In this document: positions 26,558 to 35,487 of the stretch, piece after piece
How positions within the stretch are numbered: the stretch's first letter is position 1
Layout of the letters: every line of letters starts with the position of its first letter
Source: Gordonia tangerina
GTDB taxonomy: Bacteria > Actinomycetota > Actinomycetes > Mycobacteriales > Mycobacteriaceae
Length of the DNA stretch: 64,000 nucleotides
Assembly: GCF_021556435.1 (NCBI RefSeq)
Contig: NZ_JAKGCU010000004.1
Location: forward strand, 226,813-290,812
Direction: 5' to 3'
The notes under the pieces: generated by a model
What the model saw: only the letters and a program-made list of their open reading frames with translations
Told to the model about the DNA's origin: nothing
Databases searched by the model: none
Made by a program: the position numbers and the translations under genes

Positions 26558-27583
26558 TCATGGCACGCCAAGTTCGGACAAACGTGCCGGGCCACTGGTC
26601 GACCGCACGACGAGCTTGGGTACGAGCACTGACGACGCGCGGCGGGCGCGCCGGCCGTCGAGGCGCTCGACCACGGCCGCCACGGCCTGCTCGGCTTGCG
26701 CGCCAGGCTGCTGACTCACCGTGGTCAAGTCCACATTCGCGAGCCTCGCCAGGGCAGAGTCGTCGTATCCGGTGATCGACACCTCCCCCGGCACGTCGTA
26801 GCCGGCGCGTCGCACCACATCGAGCACCCCGACGGCGAGCCGGTCATTGGCACAGACGATCGCGGTGGGCATCGCAGCGCCGACCATGTCACGAGCGGCC
26901 GCCATCCCCGCGTCCTCGGTGTAGCCGCCGGCGTCGATTACGGCGCCACGGGGATCAAGCTGATGCCGTTGCATGGCGCGCAGAAAGCCGGTTCGCCGAT
27001 CGCTCGCGATCACACCGGGCCCCGCCGCCACATGCGCGATCCGGCGGTGACCGAGACCGACCAGGTGATCGACGACCGCACCGATGCCGCGACCGTCGTT
27101 GGCGCGCACCACGTCGATCGACGCCGAGCTCATCCGTCGACCGACCACCACGGTCGGCAGCTGTTCACCCAGTCCGACGATGGCTTTGGTCTCCAGCTCC
27201 GGACCGATGAGAAGCATTCCCTCACAGCGAAAGTCGATCAGCGTCTCGATGACCCGGCGCTCGTCGTGGGTGGGCGTGACCGCCCCCAGCACGGTCTCGT
27301 ATCCGACCAGATCCGCCGCGGACACGATACTCTCGACGATCTCGGCGTGAAAACTGTTGCGAATCTGCACCACCACACCGAGCAGATGGGACCGGCGAGC
27401 AGTCATCAGCGCGGCCGCACGGTTCATCCGGTAGCCGAGGGCGTCGGCCGCAGCCAGCACGTCCTCGCGCGTTTTGTCGCCGACCCCTGGCGCCTTCCGG
27501 AAGACCAGCGACACGGTCGCTTTGGAGACACCGACACGATCCGCGACGTCCTGCATCGTCGGTCGGCTCGACCCGTTCGCCAC
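26558..27583 (-). CDS. LacI-family transcriptional repressor
   Basis: A 341-aa LacI/GalR regulator with the HTH RPTMQDVADRVGVSKATVSL, the hinge-helix region RMNRAAALMTARRSHLLGVV and a periplasmic-binding-like effector domain (GYDDSALARLANVDLTTV near the C terminus). GTG 27583 is preferred because GGGAG lies nine nt upstream; another GTG at 27628 adds 15 unlikely residues. It is divergent from the Gfo/Idh/MocA operon, whose upstream region contains a LacI-type palindrome. It probably represses that operon in the absence of the sugar or its oxidised derivative. Confidence 0.92.
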   Translation of the reverse strand: MANGSSRPTMQDVADRVGVSKATVSLVFRKAPGVGDKTREDVLAAADALGYRMNRAAALMTARRSHLLGVVVQIRNSFHAEIVESIVSAADLVGYETVLGAVTPTHDERRVIETLIDFRCEGMLLIGPELETKAIVGLGEQLPTVVVGRRMSSASIDVVRANDGRGIGAVVDHLVGLGHRRIAHVAAGPGVIASDRRTGFLRAMQRHQLDPRGAVIDAGGYTEDAGMAAARDMVGAAMPTAIVCANDRLAVGVLDVVRRAGYDVPGEVSITGYDDSALARLANVDLTTVSQQPGAQAEQAVAAVVERLDGRRARRASSVLVPKLVVRSTSGPARLSELGVP

Positions 27584-27621
27584 CTCTGCACACTCCCATC
27601 CGATTGCTTCAGACCCGGGGC

Positions 27622-27651
27622 TTGACACACCCCTGTGACTGGGCTCATAGT
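27622..27651 (+). promoter_or_regulatory. Sigma70-like promoter of the Gfo/isomerase operon
   Basis: A perfect -35 TTGACA (27622-27627), an 18-nt spacer and a -10-like CATAGT (27646-27651) lie about 90 nt before the oxidoreductase GTG. The LacI-type operator begins eight nt downstream of the -10, so it would block initiation. Confidence 0.6.
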
Positions 27652-27658
27652 AGCGGAA

Positions 27659-27684
27659 CTAGACCGGTTTAGTAGACCGGACAA
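27659..27684. promoter_or_regulatory. LacI-type operator CTAGACCGGTTTAG with a second half site
   Basis: CTAGACCGGTTTAG (27659-27672) is a near-perfect palindrome around a central CG, the hallmark of LacI/GalR operators. It is followed by a second TAGACCGG half site. It overlaps the expected transcription start of the plus-strand operon and lies in the 157-nt region shared with the divergent lacI gene. Confidence 0.72.
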
Positions 27685-27740
27685 GTTGAGACTTCGACCA
27701 CCCGGCGAGGGAGCCGGAATCAGCACGAAGGAGCTGGCCA

Positions 27741-28922
27741 GTGACTGACAGAACGATCGGCGTCGCCGTCATCGGCGGCGGTATGGCAGGCCGCGCGCAC
27801 GCCGCGGGCTACCGGATGGCGAGCACCCTGTTCGGCACCCACCGCCCCGACGTGCGGTTGGTGGCCATCGCCGACGCCAACAAGGCCGTCGCCGACGACA
27901 CCGCCAAGCGCTACGGCTACGAACGCGCCGAATACGACTGGCAGGCCATCGCCGAGGCGTCGGACATCGACGTGGTCAGCGTCGTCGTCGCCAATCACTT
28001 GCACCGTGAGATGGTCGAGGGCCTGCTGGCCGCCGGCAAACACGTTCTGTGCGAGAAGCCCCTGGCCGGCTCGGCTGCCGATGCCGAGGCGATGCTGCTC
28101 GCGGCCGAGCGCGCCGACAGCCTGGCCGTGGTCGGTTACACCTACCGTCGCTCGCCCGCCGTGGAGCAGATCCGTCGTGAACTGGCCGCCGGCACCGTCG
28201 GCGAGTTGGTTCATTTCAACGGCCACTACTGGTGCGACTACGGCCTCGACCCGTCGTCGCCGATCACCTGGCGCCATCGCGGCGGACCCGGCACCGGGGC
28301 GCTGGCTGACGTCGGCAGCCACCTGATCGATCTCTCGGAGTTCGTGTGCGGACCGATCACCGAGGTCAGCGGCGCCACGTTCCACACGCTGATCACCGAG
28401 CGTCCGGTCCCGGTCGGCACCACCTACGGCCACACCAAAGCCGAGGTCACCGGCGAGATGGCACCGGTGGAGAACGAGGATGTCGCCACCTTCACCGCCA
28501 CCTTCGCCAACGGTGCCGTGGGCACGTTCTCCGCATCCCGCGTCGCCCACGCGTTGCCCGACGGTCTCGGTTTCGAGCTCTTCGGCTCGCAGGGCTCGGC
28601 GTCATGGCAGCTGTTCCGGGCGAGCGAGTACGAGATCTCCGTGGTCGGTGACCGCCCCGAGCTCTCCGGTCCGCGTCGCGTGATCATCGGCCCTGATCAC
28701 CCCTACATCCGTGGCGGTCTGCCGATGGATGCCGGCGGCGTCGGACACGGCAAGGCCGAGTTCTTCGCCTATCAGGCACGCGCCTTCCTCGACCAGGTCG
28801 CCGGAATCGACGGCGGCCTCGCCCCGGTCCCCGACTTCGCCACCGGCGTGCACAGCATGCGCACCGTCGCGGCGATCACCGAATCGGCCCTCGGTGGTGG
28901 CGCCACCGTCAAGGTCTCCTGA
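27741..28922 (+). CDS. Gfo/Idh/MocA-family sugar oxidoreductase
   Basis: A 393-aa NAD(P)-dependent dehydrogenase. The N-terminal Rossmann motif is VAVIGGGMAGRAHAAGYR and the family signature GKHVLCEKPLAG lies near residue 100 (Glu-Lys-Pro); the C-terminal half holds the substrate domain, with WRHRGGPGTGALADVGSHLI where the catalytic His/Asp residues are expected. GTG 27741 follows GAAGGAG. It is the first gene of a LacI-controlled operon with two TIM-barrel isomerases. Such sets oxidise sugars, inositols or glycosides at C3 or C2. No transporter is present, so uptake must be encoded elsewhere. Confidence 0.9.
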   Translation: MTDRTIGVAVIGGGMAGRAHAAGYRMASTLFGTHRPDVRLVAIADANKAVADDTAKRYGYERAEYDWQAIAEASDIDVVSVVVANHLHREMVEGLLAAGKHVLCEKPLAGSAADAEAMLLAAERADSLAVVGYTYRRSPAVEQIRRELAAGTVGELVHFNGHYWCDYGLDPSSPITWRHRGGPGTGALADVGSHLIDLSEFVCGPITEVSGATFHTLITERPVPVGTTYGHTKAEVTGEMAPVENEDVATFTATFANGAVGTFSASRVAHALPDGLGFELFGSQGSASWQLFRASEYEISVVGDRPELSGPRRVIIGPDHPYIRGGLPMDAGGVGHGKAEFFAYQARAFLDQVAGIDGGLAPVPDFATGVHSMRTVAAITESALGGGATVKVS

Positions 28923-28963
28923 AATCCACTCGCTTCACACACTTTTCGAAAGGTTCTTGAACA

Positions 28964-29965
28964 ATGAAACTCGGCGTCTACACCGCGATCTTGCACGACA
29001 AGCCCCTGCGTGAGGCCCTGGAGACCATCGGCTCCCTCGGTCTGACGGGCGCGGAGATCAATGCGGGCGGATTCCTGCCGACCCCGCACCTGCCGGTCGA
29101 CGATCTGCTGTCCGGCGCGGTCTCCCCGCAGGAGTATCTGGCCACCTTCGACGGCACCGGCGTGTCGATCGCCGGACTCAACTGCAACGGCAACCCGCTG
29201 CACCCCGACCCCGAGGTCGGCCCCGAGGACGCCGAAGACCTGCGCAAGGCCATCCGTGTCGCGGGATTGCTGGGCGTGGACCGGGTGGTCACCATGTCCG
29301 GTCTGCCACAGGCCCATCCGGGTGGGCAGTGGCCGGCCTGGCACGTCAACACCTGGGATTCGGGCTATCTGGATTCGCTGGACTACCAGTGGGATGAGGT
29401 GGCCGTGCCGTTCTGGAAAGAGATCGACGCCCTGGCCCGCGAACACGGCGTCAAGGTCGCCATCGAAATGCATCCGCAGAACCTGGTGTTCAACCCGCCG
29501 ACGCTCAAGCGTCTCGTGGACAAGGTCGGCGCCACAAATGTCGGCGCCGAGATGGACCCGTCACATCTGTTCTGGCAGGGCATCGACCCCGTCGCCGCCA
29601 TCGAGTGGCTGGGGCCGCTGGTGTTCCACGCCGCCGCCAAGGACACCCGAATCAACAAGAACTGCGAGATCTACGGTGTGCTCGACGAGCGGTTCACCCG
29701 TATCCCGATGTCGGAGAATCCGACCGGTCTCGGCGGCAAGCATGTGGTGAACAAGTGGCCGGAAGACTCGGCGTGGGATTTCGTCGCCGTCGGCCGCGGG
29801 CACGACGTCGACTTCTGGGCCCGTTTCCTGCAGGCGCTGGAGAAGGTCGATCCCGACATGTGGGTCAACATCGAACACGAGGATGTCGAATTCGGTGCGC
29901 TGGAAGGCCTACAGGTGGCCGCCGAGAGTCTGAAGTCGGCCAATTCCGTCGGCACCGCCCGCTGA
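28964..29965 (+). CDS. Sugar phosphate isomerase/epimerase-like TIM-barrel protein (metal site intact)
   Basis: A 333-aa xylose-isomerase-like TIM barrel starting MKLGVYTAILHDKPLREAL. Likely metal ligands are Glu168 (VAIEMHPQN), Asp198 (GAEMDPSHLFWQG), His222 (VFHAAAKDTR) and a late Glu in NIEHEDVEF, the arrangement of divalent-metal ketose epimerases and isomerases. It lies 41 nt after the oxidoreductase and 30 nt before a second paralogue. It probably isomerises or epimerises the keto-sugar made by the dehydrogenase, or removes an aglycone from it. Exact substrate unknown. Confidence 0.88.
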   Translation: MKLGVYTAILHDKPLREALETIGSLGLTGAEINAGGFLPTPHLPVDDLLSGAVSPQEYLATFDGTGVSIAGLNCNGNPLHPDPEVGPEDAEDLRKAIRVAGLLGVDRVVTMSGLPQAHPGGQWPAWHVNTWDSGYLDSLDYQWDEVAVPFWKEIDALAREHGVKVAIEMHPQNLVFNPPTLKRLVDKVGATNVGAEMDPSHLFWQGIDPVAAIEWLGPLVFHAAAKDTRINKNCEIYGVLDERFTRIPMSENPTGLGGKHVVNKWPEDSAWDFVAVGRGHDVDFWARFLQALEKVDPDMWVNIEHEDVEFGALEGLQVAAESLKSANSVGTAR

Positions 29966-29995
29966 CGGGCCGCCGAACAGTCAAGGAACCCGCTG

Positions 29996-30868
29996 ATGAA
30001 ACTCGCCCTCGACCCGACTCCGTTTCACCACAGCCACGAATTGCTGGAGTTCCCCGCGCTGGTCGCCGAGCTCGGCTACGAGTATCTGCAGTTGACCCCG
30101 CACCGTGACTTCATCCCGTTCTTCAACCACCCGCGTGCCGACGACGATCTCGTCGCGAAGTTCCGCAAGGCCTGTGCGGATGCGGGGGTGGGTGTCGCCT
30201 CGGTGCTGCCGGTGCTGCGCTGGTCGGGACCTGACGAAGACGCCCGGGAAGCCGCGGTGCGCAACTGGAAACGCGCCATCCAGATCACCGTCGACCTCGG
30301 GGTGAACGTGATGAACACCGAGTTCTCCGGCCGTCCGGAACGTGCCGAGGAATCCGAGCGCGCGTTCTTCCGCTCGATGGAGGAGTTGATGCCGATCATC
30401 GAACGCGAGGGCATCGACGTCCGCATCGACCCGCACCCCGACGACTTCGTCGAGGACGGACTGGAGGCGGTCCGCATCATCCGCGGGGTGAACTCACCGA
30501 ACCTCGGCATGGTGTACGTCGCCTGCCACACATTTCACATGGGCGGCAACATGTCCGAGATCATGACCGCCGCCGGCGACAAGCTCCGCCTGGTGCACGT
30601 CGCCGACTCGATGGACCACCACCGGTCACACGGCTTGCGCTACATCACCAATCCGCCCGGCAACGCCGTGCGCGTGCATCAGCACCTCAAGATCGGCGAC
30701 GGTGACGTCGACTGGGACGAGTTCTTCGGCGGTTTGGGGCGTCTCGGCTTCTACGATCGCGACGATACGGTGATGGTGTCATCGGTGTTCGCCGAGAACG
30801 AGAACGCCGCGGAAGTGTCGCGCTACCAACGCGACACGATGCTCGCCTACATGGGCAAGCACAGTTGA
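29996..30868 (+). CDS. Sugar phosphate isomerase/epimerase-like TIM-barrel protein (altered metal site)
   Basis: A 290-aa TIM barrel of the same superfamily, beginning MKLALDPTPFHHSHELLEF. At the places where its neighbour has Glu and Asp ligands it has Asp145 (RIDPHPDD) and VACH at 175-178, while His201 (LVHVADSMDHH) and Glu267 (VFAENENAAE) remain. It may therefore bind metal differently, or work with the first isomerase as a partner subunit. It is the last gene of the operon; a hairpin lies just after its stop. Confidence 0.86.
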   Translation: MKLALDPTPFHHSHELLEFPALVAELGYEYLQLTPHRDFIPFFNHPRADDDLVAKFRKACADAGVGVASVLPVLRWSGPDEDAREAAVRNWKRAIQITVDLGVNVMNTEFSGRPERAEESERAFFRSMEELMPIIEREGIDVRIDPHPDDFVEDGLEAVRIIRGVNSPNLGMVYVACHTFHMGGNMSEIMTAAGDKLRLVHVADSMDHHRSHGLRYITNPPGNAVRVHQHLKIGDGDVDWDEFFGGLGRLGFYDRDDTVMVSSVFAENENAAEVSRYQRDTMLAYMGKHS

Positions 30869-30872
30869 TCGG

Positions 30873-30920
30873 TCTGGCCGCAGTTTCGGAGTCCGGCTTG
30901 GGGCCGGAACTGCGGCCAGA
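30873..30920 (+). terminator. Hairpin terminator after the isomerase operon
   Basis: TCTGGCCGCAGTTTCGG and CCGGAACTGCGGCCAGA pair over 17 positions with one mismatch around a 14-nt loop, five nt after the TGA at 30868. A third copy of TGCGGCCAGAACTG follows at 30929. It likely ends the LacI-controlled operon before the SDR gene. Confidence 0.68.
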
Positions 30921-30962
30921 ACTTGCAAGTGCGGCCAGAACTGTCAGCGCTACGCTCGTGGC

Positions 30963-31835
30963 ATGAATGACCGACTCACGGCTCTCGCCGGACGACGTGT
31001 GGTCGTCACCGGCGCCACCAACGGACTGGGGATGGCCACCGCGCGGGCACTCGCACAGGCAGGGCTGCGCGTGGTGTTGGCAGTGCGCGACACCGACCTC
31101 GGCATGCAGCGCGCCGACCAGTTCGGCGGCGACTGCGAGGTGCTGCCGCTCGATCTCGCCGACCTGTCGTCGGTACGGGCGTTCGCCGACACTCTCGATG
31201 GTCCGATCGACTACCTGATCAACAATGCCGGAGTGTTCCCGCACCAGCATCGCCGCACCACCGACGGCTTCGAATTGGGTATCGGTACCAACTTCCTCGG
31301 CCCGTTCGCATTGACCAATCTGTTACTGCCACGCATCGAGCGGCGGATCGTGTCGGTGGCCTCCGACGCTCATCGCGGCGCGAAGTCCATCGATCCCGAT
31401 GACCTCGACCTCACCCGGTCGCGGTGGAGCCCGCCGCGTGCCTACGCACGGTCCAAGTTGGCGGTGATGCTGTGGGGCCTGGAACTCGACCGGAGGCTCC
31501 GGACAAGTGGCTCACCGGTGAGCGCGATGCTGACCACGCCGGGCTGGGTGGCCTCGAACATCTCCAACAAACCGCACCTCGGTATGGCACACAAGGTGGT
31601 GCAGGGCGCCGCCGCTCGGTTCGCCAACGATGTCGATGCCGGCGCACAGACCACCCTGTACTGTCTCACCCATCCGATCGCACCGGGCAGCTACGTCGGC
31701 GTGGACGGCATATGGGCCCTGCGCGGCGAGCCCGTGCTGTTCGGACGATCTACCGCTGCATGCGATTTCGAGTCCGCCGCCCGACTGTGGGCCAAGGCCG
31801 AAACACTGACCGGCATCCCCTGCCCGATCTACTGA
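30963..31835 (+). CDS. Short-chain dehydrogenase/reductase
   Basis: A 290-aa SDR with cofactor motif VVVTGATNGLGMATARAL (about residues 14-31), NNAGVFPHQHRR near 88 and catalytic residues in IVSVASDAH (Ser) and AYARSKLAVM (Tyr-x3-Lys). It resembles the retinol-dehydrogenase/oxidoreductase group, NADP(H)-preferring by the look of the first strand (VVLAVRDTD). ATG 30963 (MNDRLTALAG). It lies after a terminator, so it is its own unit, and converges with the sulfotransferase gene with 7 nt between stops. Substrate unknown. Confidence 0.88.
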   Translation: MNDRLTALAGRRVVVTGATNGLGMATARALAQAGLRVVLAVRDTDLGMQRADQFGGDCEVLPLDLADLSSVRAFADTLDGPIDYLINNAGVFPHQHRRTTDGFELGIGTNFLGPFALTNLLLPRIERRIVSVASDAHRGAKSIDPDDLDLTRSRWSPPRAYARSKLAVMLWGLELDRRLRTSGSPVSAMLTTPGWVASNISNKPHLGMAHKVVQGAAARFANDVDAGAQTTLYCLTHPIAPGSYVGVDGIWALRGEPVLFGRSTAACDFESAARLWAKAETLTGIPCPIY

Positions 31836-31842
31836 ACGCGCG

Positions 31843-33069
31843 TCACAGGTCGAAGGCGGTGCGATAACGCGCGTATGCGGCGTTCACCTCATCCTCGGCG
31901 AGACCGAAATCGGCGAGCGCGTAGGTGTGGACGCCGTGGGCGTGCTGGGTGTGGCCGGCCCGGTGCCGCTCCATCTGTGCCCGCGTGCCGTCGGTCAGGT
32001 CGATGTCGGCCGCGGAGTAGATCCGCGCGACCTGCGCCAGCGGATCGTCGACGAGGTCGTCGTAGAAGACGTCGACGAACACCTCGGGCCGTTGCCGGCG
32101 CACCTCGAGGGCGCGGTCGACCATCGCCGCGTTGCGTGCCAGCCAGTGCCGCGCGACACCTTCGGCGTCCACGTGGTCGCTGAACATGGAGTGCCCGTGA
32201 GCGAGCATGCTGGAGAACGACGCCGTGGTCCGCAGCGGGTCGCGGTGGGTCTGCACGATCACCGCGCCCGGGAACACATCGAGCAGGGAGTCGAGATGTT
32301 CGAGATGAGCCGGCGTCTTGAGCACCCAGCGCGGTCGCGGATTCTGGGCGTGCAGGATCTGCAGCAGAGTTCTGAGGTATCGATAGGACGCGTGCATGTC
32401 CTGCTGCTGCAGCCACGCCGCGTAGGACGGCACGTGCAGCATCGCCTCCGGCACCTGCGACAGAAGTGAATACTCCTGCAGCAGAACATCTTCCTCGGGT
32501 CCGTCCGCCTCCACCGCGTGGATGGCGAAGAATTGCGGATTCAGATAGCGCAGCGACCATTCGGCAACCTTCGTCTGCGCCACGCGCATCCTCGGCCGAC
32601 CGGGCTTCTCCCGCCTGCGTGGTAGGAGGTGGACGACCTCCCATGATCCGACCGCCCGCATGTCCGGGTCGGTGGCGATGAGCCGGTGCAGCATGGTGGT
32701 TCCGCTCCGTTGCAGCCCGGCGATGACGATGGGCGGCGTGATGGGCGTCTGCCCGATCGTCGGGTCGCGCCGCAGCCGGTCGCCCACCCGCAACCGGGTG
32801 GTGAGGATGCCGTGCAGTCGCGCCCGGATCACCAACGCGCCGAACAGACTCAGCCGGGCTTCATCGATGATCGAGGAACACAACACATCGAGGGCCTCGT
32901 CTGCTTGCGGATCGGCATCCCAGGGCAGGCCGGTGGCCCGTTGTGCGCGTCGTCGCAAGGTGTCCGCCGACAGGTCGACCACCGAGACGTCACGCGCCTG
33001 CAGCATCTCGCCGATGCGGTTGACCGCGCGGACCGGACGCCGACGAAACGGCTCGAAAGTGCTCGACAC
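31843..33069 (-). CDS. Sulfotransferase-family protein
   Basis: A 408-aa PAPS-type sulfotransferase-fold protein. The 5'-phosphosulfate loop is VIAGLQRSGTTMLHRLIATD near residues 114-133, and the 3'-phosphate region is VIVQTHRDPLRTTASFSSML near 265-284. Members in mycolic-acid bacteria modify lipids or sterol-like molecules, but many are uncharacterised. It lies four nt after a DUF1214 gene, on the same strand, and both may form an operon. No signal peptide is evident, so it would be cytoplasmic. Confidence 0.86.
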   Translation of the reverse strand: MSSTFEPFRRRPVRAVNRIGEMLQARDVSVVDLSADTLRRRAQRATGLPWDADPQADEALDVLCSSIIDEARLSLFGALVIRARLHGILTTRLRVGDRLRRDPTIGQTPITPPIVIAGLQRSGTTMLHRLIATDPDMRAVGSWEVVHLLPRRREKPGRPRMRVAQTKVAEWSLRYLNPQFFAIHAVEADGPEEDVLLQEYSLLSQVPEAMLHVPSYAAWLQQQDMHASYRYLRTLLQILHAQNPRPRWVLKTPAHLEHLDSLLDVFPGAVIVQTHRDPLRTTASFSSMLAHGHSMFSDHVDAEGVARHWLARNAAMVDRALEVRRQRPEVFVDVFYDDLVDDPLAQVARIYSAADIDLTDGTRAQMERHRAGHTQHAHGVHTYALADFGLAEDEVNAAYARYRTAFDL

Positions 33070-33073
33070 GGGA

Positions 33074-34261
33074 TCAGTCCAGTTGCGCCAGGGCCGACAG
33101 CGTCACCACACGAGTCCGCGGCTGCGGATGGGTGTCTGCTTTTATCCAGCGAAACGTCATCGCGCCACACTCGTGGCCGGCGGTGTCGATCCAATTGGGC
33201 AGCCCCGGGTCTCGGTGGGCGACGACGATCCGCACACTGCCGTCATCGCGGTAGATCGCGGTGTGCTTGTTGACGTGGATCTGGTGGTAGCGGTAGTCCA
33301 GCGACTCCAGCCAGTGATTGTCGAGCTGGAAGTTCCAGCCGTCGCAGACGGGGATCTCAGCGTCGATGACGAGCGCTTCGTCGGGGCCGAGCCGCCAATA
33401 ACTGTGGTAGTAGATGATGTTCGGGTCGCCACCGGCCTTCGTGGACCGTTCGGGATCGAACATCGGCAATTCGTTGGTATGTTGGGCGAAGTCACGCGCC
33501 CACTTCGCGAACAGCATCGACGCCCCGGCCACGAGCAGGCTCGCCTTGCCGAGCCCCGCGTCGAGTTGGGCGGCGGTCAGCGGCGTCGGTGGAGTCGCAC
33601 CATCGAGGAGTTCGATGTGCAGTTCGGCGGGAACCTCGGCGGTCCGGTCGGCAAAGGTCTGTCGCACGATCAGCAATCCGGTCTGCGGAGTCATCGGCAA
33701 CCAGTTGCCCGGGTGTTCGGTGGCCGACAGGATGAGTTCGAATCGACCGTCGTCGTCGATGGCGAGCTCGGTGGCCTCGACGTATCCGGTGGTCGGCATT
33801 TGGCCGCCCTCACCGTAATTGCCTTCCTGGGTGCCGAATCCCAGATAGTCGACGGTGCCGCGGGTTCCGGTGATGCGGTACTCCAGCGATCCGTCGATGG
33901 TGGCGTTGAGATAGTGGTTGTCGGGATTGTCCGATCCCATCTTGGCGGTCTCGTGAATCATCCGACGCAATACCGGCGCGGTGGGATCGGCGTACTCGAC
34001 GAAGGCCTCGAGGCCGGCCCGGGTGAGCCGGCTGAGGTATCGATAGCCCTCGGCCTGCGTGACGGGGTCGGTCGGCGTGCCAGGGAAGACGATTGCCGCC
34101 CCGGCTGCTTTGAGCGTGTCGCAGAACTCGTCCCACGACGTCCCGCTCGCCACGCGTTTTTCGGCGACGCTGTCGGGCGTCTGACCGCGTAACCGCAGAT
34201 ACGCCACGCGCGCCTTGGTGAACTGCCTCAGTGCTGCCGTCGCGATCGTCCGCCCGTTCAT
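33074..34261 (-). CDS. DUF1214 domain-containing protein
   Basis: A 395-aa protein from ATG 34261 (MNGRTIATAALRQ), preceded by GAGAGGTGG; an alternative start lies 30 nt upstream. The C-terminal half has DUF1214-type sequence (HSYWRLGPDEALVIDAEIPV, WNFQLDNHWLESLDYRYHQI and HVNKHTAIYRDDGSVRIVVA). Function of the family is not established, though members occur beside sulfotransferases and sterol or lipid genes. There is no signal peptide or membrane segment. It is divergent from the acyl-CoA dehydrogenase pair with 74 nt between. Confidence 0.85.
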   Translation of the reverse strand: MNGRTIATAALRQFTKARVAYLRLRGQTPDSVAEKRVASGTSWDEFCDTLKAAGAAIVFPGTPTDPVTQAEGYRYLSRLTRAGLEAFVEYADPTAPVLRRMIHETAKMGSDNPDNHYLNATIDGSLEYRITGTRGTVDYLGFGTQEGNYGEGGQMPTTGYVEATELAIDDDGRFELILSATEHPGNWLPMTPQTGLLIVRQTFADRTAEVPAELHIELLDGATPPTPLTAAQLDAGLGKASLLVAGASMLFAKWARDFAQHTNELPMFDPERSTKAGGDPNIIYYHSYWRLGPDEALVIDAEIPVCDGWNFQLDNHWLESLDYRYHQIHVNKHTAIYRDDGSVRIVVAHRDPGLPNWIDTAGHECGAMTFRWIKADTHPQPRTRVVTLSALAQLD

Positions 34262-34335
34262 CGTCCACCTCTCCACGCCGTCGGTCTCCATGAGACCACC
34301 GCACTCGCACTCCCCGACGGGTTATGGTGCAGGTC

Positions 34336-35487
34336 ATGCCCGATCTCCGACTGGTCCCGCCGATCACCGACGATCCCGCACAGTTCGAACCCCTACGCAG
34401 CGAGGTCCGCGCCTTCGTCGCCGAGCAGCGCGCTGCCGGACACATCGGGCGTGAGGTCGACACCTGGCTGACCGGGTGGGACGAGGACTTCACCCAAGCG
34501 CTGGCGCAACGCGGCTGGCTGGGTATGACGGTGCCGGTCGAATACGGTGGCCGCGGGCGCGGGCATGTCGAACGGTTCGTGGTCACCGAAGAGTTGCTCG
34601 CCGCAGGCGCCCCGGTGGCCGCCCACTGGATCGCAGACCGGCAGGTCGTCCCGTCGCTGCTGAATTACGGCACGGAACAACAGAAACAGCGGTACCTTCC
34701 GCGGATCGCCGACGGCACCTGCTTTTTCGCGATCGGCATGAGCGAACCCGATTCCGGCTCCGACCTGGCCAGCGTGCGCACCCGCGCTACACGTGTCGAC
34801 GGAGGGTGGTCGCTGTCGGGAACCAAGGTGTGGACCTCCGGCGCCCACCGGGCCGAGGCGTTCATCTGTCTGGCCCGGTCACAGGCCCTGGACACCGCGC
34901 ACCGCCATGCCGGACTGAGCCAGTTCATCGTCGACCTCGACAGCACCGGGGTCGATGTCCGCCCGATTCGGTCGATGGACGGAAGGCACCATTTCAACGA
35001 GGTGATCCTGGACAATGTCTTCGTCCCCGACGAGATGGTCTTCGGCACCATCGGCGACGGGTGGACCCAGGTCACCTCCGAACTCGCCTTCGAACGCAGT
35101 GGCCCCGAGCGGTTCCTGTCCACCCTGCCGCTGCTCGCCGAGACCGCAGAACAGACGCGGGCGCACATGATTCCGCACCATCCGGACCTGGGACGCTACG
35201 TGGCCCGGCTCGCCGGGTTGCATCAGATGTCCACCGCGGTCGCCGGTGCGTTGGCGCGCCACGAGTCTGCCGACACCGCAGCCGCAGTGGTGAAGGTGCT
35301 GGGCACCAGCACCGAGGGCAACATCGCCGCGTTCGTCGACACGCTGAGCGACGGGCTCAACCCAGCCCTGGCCGAGCACACCCGTCTGACCCGGACCGCT
35401 TTGGTGCAGCGTCCGGGTTTCACCTTGCGCGGCGGCACCAACGAGGTTTTGCGCGGCGTCATCGCCCGCGGTCTGGGGCTGCGGTGA
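34336..35487 (+). CDS. Acyl-CoA dehydrogenase (first of pair)
   Basis: A 383-aa flavin-dependent acyl-CoA dehydrogenase. Seen are the N-terminal QRGWLGMTVPVEYGGRGRGH, the FAD/substrate motif FAIGMSEPDSGSDLASVRTR, the SGTKVWTSGAH strand and the C-terminal FTLRGGTNEVLRGVIARGLG. ATG 34336 is chosen; ATG 34324 is an equally possible start 12 nt upstream, as no strong ribosome site favours either. It overlaps the second dehydrogenase by one nt (TGATG), the usual layout of heteromeric FadE pairs in steroid side-chain or ring oxidation. Substrate unknown. Confidence 0.9.
   Translation: MPDLRLVPPITDDPAQFEPLRSEVRAFVAEQRAAGHIGREVDTWLTGWDEDFTQALAQRGWLGMTVPVEYGGRGRGHVERFVVTEELLAAGAPVAAHWIADRQVVPSLLNYGTEQQKQRYLPRIADGTCFFAIGMSEPDSGSDLASVRTRATRVDGGWSLSGTKVWTSGAHRAEAFICLARSQALDTAHRHAGLSQFIVDLDSTGVDVRPIRSMDGRHHFNEVILDNVFVPDEMVFGTIGDGWTQVTSELAFERSGPERFLSTLPLLAETAEQTRAHMIPHHPDLGRYVARLAGLHQMSTAVAGALARHESADTAAAVVKVLGTSTEGNIAAFVDTLSDGLNPALAEHTRLTRTALVQRPGFTLRGGTNEVLRGVIARGLGLR

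Noticed and set aside
32660..34192. 510-codon plus-strand frame opposite the sulfotransferase and DUF1214 genes
   Set aside because: Spans two real genes on the other strand and has no recognisable domain.
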